Assembly (NCBI GenBank): GCA_021613535.1
Contig: CP075497.1
Span: 9,486,001-9,550,000 of the forward strand
DNA: 64,000 bases
Source: Adineta vaga
Taxonomy: Eukaryota; Rotifera
Direction of reading: 5' to 3'
Positions 53,558-64,000 of the stretch are shown here, piece after piece. Within the stretch, counting starts at the first letter, position 1, and every line of letters begins with the position of its first letter. The position numbers and the translations under genes were made by a program. The notes beneath the pieces were generated by a model. It was not told where the DNA came from and searched no databases. It worked only from the letters and a program-made list of their open reading frames with translations.

Positions 53558-55890
53558 ATGTCTTTAAATCTTCGACATTTACTTTATCAGATTCCATTAC
53601 CATCACTTCGATATTATACATTACTTAGTAGTTCATTACTAATTGCACATACTTTCTATTTTCATCATTCAATTCTATCAACTGTGAATAAACAATCGAC
53701 TGATAATAATTTAACAAATATAAGCGAAGTGAATACGAATCAAACGCAATTCTATTTGAAAGCAAAACCACTTTCGTTCGACTATATTCAAACAATATTG
53801 ACAACTATTTTCTCTCAATCACTTTCACTTGTGGTAAAAATAAACGATTCTTTTTTATTAATTTTTGAATGCTAATTTGAATTCTTTAGATATTTGTGAA
53901 TACGGTGTTTTGTTTAATAGCATTATCAGCAAGAAAATTACAAGAATTTGTTTTTGGTGATTTACGTTCTGTTGAATTACAGCGAATAAAAGATAAATTT
54001 TGGAATTATACATTTTATAAGTTTTGTTTTCTTTTTGGTGTTCTTGGTCTCGAAAATTTACATGAACTGATACATTGGATAACATGGTTTTATATATTAG
54101 CTGTAGCGTTACTTTTTTGTCAATTAATCAAAGATCGTTTCGAATTGGTAAGTTCATAGTTTCGAATGCTCTAATATCAGAATGACCTTTCGATACTATG
54201 TGATCATGACACAGCTGACTATGTTTCTTGTACTAGGAAACCTATATTCAAGCTAAGTCTGTAGAATAAGATATATCTGTTGAATACTTTCGATCTGTGA
54301 ACACTATACAGATTGTCAATCGACGAGAATATGAGAATTCAAAATTCCATATATTTCATAATGTCATCTTTTGTTAGAATTTCACTTAATATTTAAATGA
54401 TCTTCAAGTGTAAATCTCTTTATATTTATTTTCTAGTTATCAACTTCGATTGCAATTCCTCAACGATCATTCAATAAGATCCTTTGTTTACTTGTCTTTT
54501 TACTATGTTTATGTTTTGTTTTATTGACAATTTGTTTTTCTATTGGTTTGAAATATGGTGGAATATCCATCTTCTTTTTCATGTTGGCAGAAACCATCTT
54601 ATTAACACTTGATACAAGTTATCTTTTCGTTAAATATATATTTTTTCAACAACAACAACAACAACAACGATCAAATGAATATCGTTCACATCTTTTCTAT
54701 TATTTTGAATTTCTTTTTGATACATTAGCACTGACAATTGATATTTGTTATCATTTACAAATGTTATGTTATCATCAGACATTTATGTCGATGTCATCAT
54801 TGATATTTTTTATGCAATTAAAACCATTATTTAATGAATTAACACAACGATTGAAACGGCATAAAGCTTATCGATTAGCAATGACACGAATGGAGAAAAA
54901 ATATCCATTAGTAACCAAACATGATATAGAAGAAAAAGCTCGAAGACAAAATCATGTGTCAAGTTCCGAAGAAATCTGTGCGATTTGTTGGGAGAATTTT
55001 GAAAAAGCTCGTTGTTTACCATGTAAGCTAATTTCAATTCAATTCATCTCATAAATTGGTTTTCGTTTGCTTTTTTTAGGTGGACATTTATTTCATCAAA
55101 ATTGTTTACGAAGTTGGCTTGAACAAGATACATCATGTCCAATTTGTCGTTTATCTTTACAAGAAGATACACCTCAACCAACAAATACAAATACTCCACG
55201 ATTGGGAGCAACGAATCATGATTTACCGATTAATAATGATCAACGTCGAGGACGTAATCATTTATTTCGTTTTGATGGCCATCGTTATTCATCATGGCTG
55301 CCAAGTTTTTCTATTGTTATTAATCATAATTTTCCATTTCGATTTGGTCGTGCACGTTTGACGGGTGTTCAATTAACAAGCATGGCACAAAGTATTCAAC
55401 AAATCTTTCCACAAATTCCATTTGAAGTGATTCTTGCAAATCTACAACAAACACAATCAATGGATGGAACTATTGAGAATATTGTCGAACGACGTATTCA
55501 ATTTGAACCACAACAAGAAGAAGAAGACGACGACGAAGAAGAAGAAGAAGAGGAAACAACGGAATTAGAAGATATATCTGATGTATCTGTTGATGTCAAT
55601 GATTCCAATGATCGAGATTTATTGTAAATTTTCTTTGAGTTGTCATTTCGATGTATTCATCTAAATATTTTTAGATCATCTTCATTACAAACAACGGATG
55701 ATAATACGGAAAATTTCACATGGCCATTAGATAGTAATCTATCATTTGATCATCGAAAACAATTGTTGATTTCATATATGCGACGGTAAGAGATGATTTT
55801 TCTTTTCAAGTTTGCAATCTCTTTTTTTTTAGACAATATCTTGAACGTGAACGTCGTCTTCAATTGTCATTACATAAGTTCGATCACTAA
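53558..55890 (+). CDS. AMFR: AMFR/gp78-like ER ubiquitin ligase
   Basis: Six exons, 53558-53833, 53890-54147, 54437-55022, 55080-55623, 55675-55785 and 55833-55890, encode 610 residues with consistent phases. Several N-terminal membrane segments are followed by a RING-H2 finger split by an intron: CAICWENFEKARCLPC, then GHLFHQNC and SCPIC. A CUE domain follows (SMAQSIQQIFPQIPFEVILA), then a Glu/Asp-rich run and a basic helical end (RQYLERERRLQLSLHKF). A CAA repeat (54649-54668) encodes seven glutamines in a loop between membrane segments. gp78 ubiquitinates misfolded and sterol-regulated proteins in ER-associated degradation. The C-terminal helix may correspond to the p97-binding VIM region, but I cannot confirm it. 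Confidence 0.92.
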
Positions 55891-56327
55891 TATCAACATA
55901 TTATATTGTTTATTCATGTATATGTATTTGAAAAGTATCAATTACGCTTATTTGTAATAAAATTAATAACAATTTTCTAATTACATAATTTTCATTTAAG
56001 TTCTATATTATCAAAGAAAGAAAGTTTTAAAGTCGTAAATGTCTATCATACATATGTGAATCTATGTATTTTATTCTGATAATAAAACAAATGAATTACT
56101 ATCTGATGTTTATTTATTTTGGTTGGAGACTAAAAAACAAACAAACTAATTTGAATAATTACTGAATTCTTTTTCTGTCTAGTCTTGTAAATAATAAAAT
56201 GTCTAAGTGTGTCTATGTTTGTTTGTGTATAAAAATTCAAATGGACGAAAAAAAAAAGAAAAGAATCACCGGAGATTGAAACAAAAAAGAAACGCCATTA
56301 GAAGATCTTTATCAGTTTGATTAAGAA
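55891..56327. other. 3' spacer between convergent AMFR and SLC12 genes
   Basis: 437 nt, AT-rich. A polyadenylation signal AATAAA at 55956-55961 serves AMFR. No gene seen. Confidence 0.6.
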
Positions 56328-59300
56328 TTATGAATAATAAGTAAGAACATTCTTTTGATTACCACGTAAAAATAGAACAGGTGGTAAATTATAACTAATC
56401 GCATCTAGGTAAGCAAGATAAAGTGCAGCAGATATCGATTGTTTACGTGGAATAGGTAATGTACTGAAAAAGAAAAAGAAAAAGAATAAAAACCAAACTT
56501 TTTCGAAAGAAATTTTAAAATCACTTACACAACAATGAGAGTTGATTTCGAACTGTATTCTAATAGATATTCATGTAATTTTAAACCACGCTTTATTTTA
56601 TCTTTATTTGCTTCATATTCTCTATCAGTTATAAGAAAATTATCATTATTTTGATTCCAAGTTTGTAAAATTTGTTGAAATTTTTCCGATTCATTTTCAT
56701 TCGGCGGTTTATTTAAACCATGAAGAACATGTAAATCAGAATAATTTATTCGAAATTTAGCTAACAATGATGCCATAGATAGATGTTGTCTTTCAGCTTC
56801 AGCTTTTTCACCTGAAATACATGAAAAGATGCGAAATCGACAGTTACGCCACCGTTTTCGTCTTCGTAATAGATAAGGTAATAATAATGTTAAGCCACCA
56901 TCATCAAATAGCCACCAAACATCAATAATTGCTGATGATGAATGTTTTGAATGAAATACATTCATCGTTACTAGAGCACCTTTATTTAATATTGTATTTT
57001 TTAACATTAACACATCTGTTTTACGTGGTGTTGTTGATCTTGTACCACTTCGTAATGGACTTGATGATATAAATTCTTCCTTTTTTTCTTCATCATCACT
57101 ATCATCATTATCATCATCATCTTGATCTTCTGGTAAATCTATGAGAAAATAGATAAAAGATGAGTCGTGTGTGAGAAATATTTACCGGGCCCAAAAAAAT
57201 CACTAAAATCAAGTCCACTTTGAAGACGTAGTATACCAATACCATATTTAAGATCTAATGCATCATGAATGATATTGAAATAATCAATCGTTGCTTCAGG
57301 TTTTGTTAACCAATCATTTTTAAAACCAAGAAAAACGACATTAGGACGCATTTTACCTACGCCTACACACTAGATGAAGAGGAGAGAAAAAAAACAAATG
57401 AAAGAATTAATTATTAGAAATGCTAATATTAACATTAAAAATCTTTAGGGAATTTTTGATCTCGAAAATGAAATATTTTTAGTCCCTTGAGAAGTAGAGA
57501 TTTCACCGAACAAATGTTGAAATCTATTTTAGTGATGTTACATTCTAGGTAATCATTGACAATACAACGTTTTATACACTCGACAAAAGTCTCATCTATA
57601 TCTACTTTGTTTCAATGAAAAATAAAGGCAACGAAGAGTTTTGACATAGGTACAAGCATGATAGCTGAGATGTGTGCGAGGATATACACGGACTTTCGGT
57701 GTAACTGATCGTAAGAAAGTGATAGCACGACACAATATAGATGATAGTGATCAATCAACGGTTGAAATTGGTGTTTAAATTATTGAAATGTCGAAAGAAA
57801 CAAGCTTCAATGTATACAATGAAATTCAAACAGTGATCGTACGTTAGATAGATAATGTTGTTCATTTGATATTTCAAAAAGTGCAAGATATAGTCACGTA
57901 GTTTCTGCCAAAACGCGAGTTCAATTGTTAGCGTATATCTGTTAAAGACAATAAAATTCAGCATAAACAACTCAAATAGTTGTTTGAACAAATATGAATA
58001 ACTTCAATCCGCAATTCTTTTAAATTTTCATTGATGATACTCAGAACTCATGTTTTATTCAAAGTTAAATATGAAGAGTAGATGTTACGAATGAAAACTT
58101 GAATAAATCTGACATACTTGTAATAATGCTATTGTTCCTTGTCGAACAGTAGGTGCAACAATTGGCTGGTAAAAAGCTTTTGAATTTCGTTTTCGTAACC
58201 AAGCTTCACCATGTTCTCTTTGATCATTTAATTTAATATTTATCGATGGATCATTCTAAACATTCATATATACGATAGAATCCAATTGAAAAGATTTCTT
58301 CTTACTAGTACGACATTTCCACAAATCATTAAACTATGGCCATGAGTAACCGATGAACCTAGATCAACTAATGCTGGTCGACAGATAGGATTTCCAGTTA
58401 AAACTAACATTTGTGGTCGAAAATTTTTCACATGTTCTTGTACACTTCCTAATTTCAATGTTGCATCCAATGCTCGACGATAGGTATGTGCTTGTCCAGA
58501 AGAACCCCAATTAATTTCTAATGAAAAAGAAAGATCTTTCATCAAGTCATTTGAAATCAAAATAAAACTCTTCTTCACCTGGTTTCGTTGTTCGAACAAA
58601 TAGAAATATACCGGCACTGATCACTAATGTTATTAAAGCTGCCCACCTGAATGAAACAAAAATATGAATATTTTGTTTGTTTGTTTTTTTTAATTTATAT
58701 TATCTTACCAATTAATAATAAACATTACTCCAACACATAATAATGCACCAGTTAATGCTAACCATTTGTTATAATATCGAAAAGCTGGTCTCCAACCACT
58801 CGCTCTTGCTAACGATGCATCAAAACATGAATAATTTACAAGTGCATATGTCATAAGAAAGAAATTTGAAATAATCGGTGCGATAACATTCAATTTACCT
58901 TAAAAAATTAGAATGAAGTTTTTCAAAAGAAAAATCTTTCTTTGAATATTCGTTTTTTACCGATAGCAGTAAATGAAGTAGCAATGAAATATGTTAGAAA
59001 ATAAGCCCGATGTGGTTCATCAGATTTCCTATTACCAACAGCAAAATATTTCAACCAGGGAAATATCATGTCACGACAAACAGCTTGAAATACCTTTGGT
59101 GCGCCGACAAGACTAGCTGAAAACCAGAAATATCTCCTTTATGATTTTTCTAAAACAAAATATGTTATTAAATTTACCTAAGGCACTGGACAACGTAGCA
59201 GCAAAGATTCCAGCTAAGACACAAAAAAGTAAATTATCATAATCAAATTCATTCATTTCAACTCACCGATAATAATTGGACCATATGCTGATATCATTCT

Positions 59301-61291
59301 CATAGTTTGATAATTATGTATTAAACCAGATTTACAATTTGTATCATTGGAAACTAATGTACAATTGACTAGTTGTATTATACTTCCATTTTTACGTTCA
59401 TAAAAAGGTACTGAAAAAAAATTCATATATTTCATTTGTTGAATTGTATGAGAAATCTTACAATCAACATCTCGTCGTGTTGTGCAACCCGCGACAAGAC
59501 AAAAAACAAGATAAACAAATGAAGTTATGCCAATAGCAACATTTGTCCCAAGTGGAATGGCTTTCGATGGATTCTTGAATAGATAAAACATAAAATTTAA
59601 CTGTTGAAATTCATTAAATTGAAGAATTTATTACTTTTAAATTGCCAGATATATTTGCTCCAGCAAGAATTCCAGTAACTGAAGGAAAGAAAACTCCAAA
59701 AACGTTCTGGAATGTTTCACCATTTGTAAATCTTGGTCCAAAATTTTCTTTCACTATCTTCCCTAAATACATTTGAATACAATTTATTCTTTGCAAAAGA
59801 AACAAATTTTATCAATCTCATACATGAATATCCTTCAAAGCCATGTCGTCGTTTATAAGCTGTCGATGGTAGAAAAGAACCGATAAAAAAGTTTAATAAA
59901 GATGCTGATAATGTTATCAATAATGTTATTTGTAAAATAGTTTCACCACGCATACCAATTAAAGCAACACCTAATAGAAGGGTCATTGTAATCACGCCTA
60001 TATTTAGATTACGAATGAACATATTTATCGAGAAAAATTTCTTTTTTACCAATAATTCGAACGACATTAACAGATTCGCTTTCAACAACAGTACCAAGAA
60101 TTTTCACATTATGCTCCTAAGAAAAAATCTCAATTACATACAACAAAAAGCTTGTTCTTAAAGCTATTTCTTGTACCTTAAGAATATCACGAACTGTTTC
60201 GGCAAAACCAATTGTATACATTGCAGCAGCAACTGCATCTATGATAAAAGATTTCCATTCAAGCATTGATCATTTAAAACAAAAGAATCGTCAATTCTTA
60301 CTAGCAAAAGAAAAAACTAAACCAATAGCACCACCAAATTCTGGGCCAAGACTACGAGATATAAGATAATATGTTCCACCACCTTTAACTTCGCCATTTG
60401 TACAAATAGCACTCATTGATATTGCTGTTATAACTGTAACTGCTGTAGAAACGATAACAATAACACATGCTAATCCAATACCAGCTTGGCCAGTAACCCA
60501 CGATAAGCGAAGAAAAAGCATAACACCAAATATATTCAATACACATCGAATCTGAAGTAAAAAAGTTCAATTTTTCTGTCTTTTTCCTATCGAATATAAT
60601 TAACATACAAGAACACCAACAATCCATCCAAATTTAACAACTTGAACGTTTGGTTTTGTATCAATTTGTGATGGTTGATCCATTGGTGGTACTAATGTAC
60701 TTATCATCTCACTATTTAAATCAATCGTCGATCCTAATCGAAGTCTTGATGAATTATTAGTTGTTTCATGTAATGCTTCAAGTGTTGGTCGAGTTTTTGA
60801 TTCTGGTGATGTGATTGAAAATAAATTTCGATAATGATCAACATGTGGTAAAGCATCAATAGTATCATAGTCACATGTTTCTTTATGTTGATCATTAAAT
60901 GATGTAGGATTCAAGGTGATATTTGTTGCCAGTGGAGCTATACCGGATGCTGTACTACTATGTTCACTATCGTCATCTCCAATCAAAATTTTGATTTTTT
61001 TATGATTTGGAATAGCTGAAGGTTGAACAGTTGATGATAAACCTAATAAAGAAAAACACACACACACACATACAGTTAAATGATTCTTCTCTTATTGTTA
61101 GTTTTGTTTCGTAACATACTATTTGGAATACTAGTAGCTTTTCCCAATGATGATTCTGTATTCGTATCATTATGAGACACTTTAGCTACTTGAAAGCGAG
61201 CACTACTAACTGATCGACCCATTCCTGCATTTGTATTCTCATTATTTGTATTTGAAGTAATCTCATTTTGAGAATTATTTGCATCAGACAT
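56328..61291 (-). CDS. SLC12A2: NKCC-type cation-chloride cotransporter (SLC12A1/A2-like)
   Basis: Seventeen exons in transcript order: 61291-61120, 61042-60609, 60551-60302, 60238-60177, 60116-60050, 59997-59824, 59762-59635, 59573-59267, 59213-59178, 59116-58961, 58898-58709, 58646-58579, 58517-58306, 58255-58118, 57369-57186, 57138-56529, 56463-56328. Phases agree and give 1107 residues. The membrane core shows [39 protein letters not shown] and [12 protein letters not shown]. The glycosylatable loop (NGS, NCT, NDT) sits in exon 8, between TM7 and TM8, as in NKCC and unlike KCC. RFQV at residues 32-35 is an SPAK/OSR1 docking motif, and [13 protein letters not shown] near 118 matches the regulatory phospho-threonine segment. 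The C-terminus ends NVLTYYS. It moves Na+, K+ and Cl- together and should be activated by WNK-SPAK signalling under osmotic stress. Intron 14 (748 nt) is long. Confidence 0.95.
57370..58117 (-). other. long intron 14 of the SLC12 gene
   Basis: 748 nt where neighbouring introns are about 50 nt. No conserved exon was recognised inside; the 78-codon minus-strand open frame at 57755-57991 shows no family resemblance. Confidence 0.5.
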
Positions 61292-64000
61292 TATTGATGT
61301 TTTGTAATCATCTAAAAGCAAAGAGAGAAATAGAAAAAAAAGGATAGAATGATTCACGAAATGACATATAATACTATTGTATTAAGAAAAGACAGATTAA
61401 AATTAGACGATTTTTGTATTCATTGATAAGGAAAGACCCAATTGTTTCTCCTTCTTCTTCTTCTTCTTCTTCTTTTCTAGTTACTTAATAAAAGAAAAAA
61501 AGAATACAATATTTTCTGCTTCTTCTTCTTCTGTCACTGTAGAGCATACTATTTTGACAAGCATCAAAAATTAGTATGCACTCCATGTTTTAGTCAAAAA
61601 TCAGCGGGTAGTCATGATTATTAATGTTATTTGTCTGAGAAAAGAAAACATTTCTCTATTTCTTTTCTTTTACTTTTGAAATTGATTTTGTTCTTCGTTT
61701 TTTCATATGATAATCTAAAACAAATGAATTCAATCGATTCCGTATGTAGAATTCGAAAAAAAATGTTTGTTTATCTGACTCGACTATACGGACAAATGTA
61801 ATATGAGAATATCGAATACAATTGAAACTAAGAAAGTTTCTTGTTAAAAGAAATGGAATTATTCCGAATGAAAACAAAAGCTTTTGAGACAAAAAGAAGA
61901 AAACAGCATCCTGCTAATACAAGAAAAATAGTCTTGTCAATTAATTTAACAATCTAGTAAATTGATTCTTTAGGAATAAACAAAATAACAATAGATAAGA
62001 GGACAAGTAGATTAAATTAGAATGACGTTTTTATAGAACTAATAATATGACATGTTGTGAATGAGACAGATTATACGTAAACGGAAGTAAATGACCTTTC
62101 CAGATAATAAAAATGTTCTCATCAAGAAAACTGACGTGCATGTATGCTCGTGTTTTATATCTATAACTTCCATTTTTTCTCACTTTGAACAACAAAGTAA
62201 TAGTGCAAAAGAAAATAATTTTTTCTATTCTTACTTTAATGACAGTTTTTAATCGATAAGTGTTATAATGAAGAAAAAAGAAAAGGAATACCTGCCTTAT
62301 GAAACTTTAAAAACTCAAGTAAATACTTTATACCTTTCCTCAATGTTATCAATAACTAGAATGGAAAAGAAGAGAACGAAGGAATACATTATTATATTTG
62401 CTTCAAACAGAAAATCATCCTGCATTCAAATAGTCAATGAATAATCATATATGGTTCATTGGATATTCTCGTCCTATTTACACCTGAGAAACTCACTCGA
62501 CTGACTAGACTCATTGTAATCACTGAGTTTTACAGACGAACACAAAGAGAGACACAGAGACATGCACACACACATAAGGGAAAAGAATCGCAGTATAGAA
62601 TGCAGCAACTTGCAGAACGAAGAAAAAAAAGCAAAAAGAGTCCATGTTGTATTCTTGTGCAATTTGTCGTTACTCTCCCTCTCGCTCTCTATTCTTAGTT
62701 GTCGAACACATAGTATAGAGAAAACTTTATATACACGCATATTCTATCAGCATGTTCAAGTACTCAAAAGAAAAATAGAAAGAACAGAGAAAAAATGGCA
62801 TTGTTTCAAACACAGAAACTTAATTTATTTAATAATAGTTTATATTTGAATAGTACAGTAAATAAAACTTTCGATTGCATAGCAATCTTTCATTTTGAAC
62901 ATCAAAAAAGAAAAAGAGAAAAAAGAAAAATGATTGATTATTTTTACTATATATAAATAAAAAAATGTCTAAGATTCAACTTACTCTTTTCAGATATTCA
63001 AAATCAATTGAAGTTTAAATCAACAAAAAAGAAACCAGTATGGGCTTTTAGTTCAAATCTTTTTCTTTAACATTGATTGTTTATTTCTACACAGTAGTAC
63101 TCAAATAACTAAGTGCTTTTCTATATGTATCTATTGATATAATTCTATCCATGTTATCCAATCTTTTTTCATCAATAGTTACGTTATATTATCTGTTCTA
63201 CATGAATAATTGTAACATGTTGTTATTCTTCTATTCATAAACGATATTGGTTCTGAAATAATCTGATGAATTATTAATTATCTCTGTAGATATGTGACGA
63301 AGAAGAAGAAGAAGCAAAAGAACGAAAGAATACTTATACTCATACACAATATCTTCAAGACGAGTAGCTAAGTTCATATATCCGTATAAACAAACAATAT
63401 TCATATAGTATTATTATTATTATTATTAAGATTATGATTTGTTCTTCTATTCCGAGAAAGTATGTGTTACAGCGTTTATGTAAGCGCTCTCCTAACAGCT
63501 GTCCTTGACATGCGTTGTCAGAACGTACAATTCTATAGTGGCAGCTTGCACAACGATCCTCATACAAAATACGTCAAGATTATTCCGTTTTTGTTCTCTT
63601 TTGCCTTTTGTTGATGTTAAGTAAATTTTACAATCTGCTGCATCTTTATTTTTCATCATTGATGAAAAAGAAAATGAATCATTTTCAAGCAAAATACTGA
63701 TCAATGTTAACAATGACATATTTTTTTACATGATGTTTATGAGAAAAGCTAATACGCTTCAAATGATTTATATCTTCACATAATCGATAATGGGAAAATT
63801 ACGATGTCTCTTCATGATTTAGTATATCTTCAGTTCTTTTCATCTGTTAACTGCCTATGTAATAGAAAACCTATTCATTCGTTAAATAATAATAAAAAAA
63901 GAGAAAAAAAAAGAAAATGTTTGTTGTTAATAATGTCTCTTTTGTTATTTAATGAACTGCTAGGATATAGTGCAGTGCGTACTCTTTTTTGATGACTAAA
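61292..64000. other. non-coding region upstream of the SLC12 gene
   Basis: About 2.7 kb without a supportable gene. On the minus strand a long pyrimidine tract ending TTGCTTTTAG (61312-61347) lies 20 nt before the SLC12 start and is a probable 5' splice acceptor. Small open frames at 62459-62740 and 63355-63719 lack ATG-linked domain content. Simple repeats include CTT units at 61449-61474, GAA units near 63300, and ATT units near 63410-63426. Confidence 0.55.
61449..61474. repeat. CTT trinucleotide repeat
   Basis: About eight CTT units in the upstream region of the SLC12 gene; a shorter copy lies near 61520. Confidence 0.85.

Noticed and set aside
62459-63719. Overlapping open frames of 70-95 codons on both strands near the right end.
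   Set aside because: Composition is simple-sequence driven, with no splice-linked continuation and no recognisable motif.

Overview
The window reads as nuclear DNA of a small-genome invertebrate animal. It is AT-rich, genes sit close together on both strands, and most introns are only about 42-65 nt with GT...AG ends. The gene content is metazoan: DAPK, WAVE/SCAR, a cation-chloride cotransporter, LEM-domain proteins, FAM151 and the dynein-arm factor CFAP300. A bdelloid rotifer is my best guess, from the tiny introns, the gene density and a FUSC-type transporter rarely found in animals. That placement is inference and was not checked against any database.

Left part (1-20 kb). The 3' end of an unrecognised gene comes first (931-1171). 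A complete 27-exon death-associated protein kinase follows (2960-10441), with kinase, calmodulin-binding segment, ankyrin repeats, ROC/COR and death domain. Next are a small secreted cysteine-rich peptide (11359-11693), a class A GPCR (12703-13682), a possible 37-residue micro-gene (14661-14863), and a two-halved FUSC-like membrane transporter (14997-17820). The transporter meets PTCD1 (minus) tail to tail.

Middle part (20-36 kb). WASF/SCAR is followed closely by JMJD4. CFAP300 lies just downstream of ILF2 on the minus strand. An EPHX4-like epoxide hydrolase, a Kunitz inhibitor and an unrecognised 331-residue protein lie on the plus strand. VPS29, ZC3HC1/NIPA and FAM151 form a tight minus-strand run.

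Right part (36-64 kb). A type II membrane protein with about 21 EGF-like modules (36760-41256) carries a one-base deletion in a tandem 99-bp repeat. TMEM199/VMA12 has a PIG-Y-like ORF three bases upstream. Two LEM-domain paralogues lie tail to tail. NDUFB6, RPC9 and one LEM gene form another minus-strand run. UBA1, the gp78/AMFR ubiquitin ligase and an NKCC-type SLC12 cotransporter follow. The last 2.7 kb show no supportable gene.

A recurring pattern is a pyrimidine tract plus AG a few to about 30 nt upstream of start codons, especially in downstream genes of same-strand runs. This suggests spliced-leader trans-splicing and operon-like transcription. Exon coordinates are hand-derived; for almost every gene the reading phase was checked across all junctions, and exceptions are stated.
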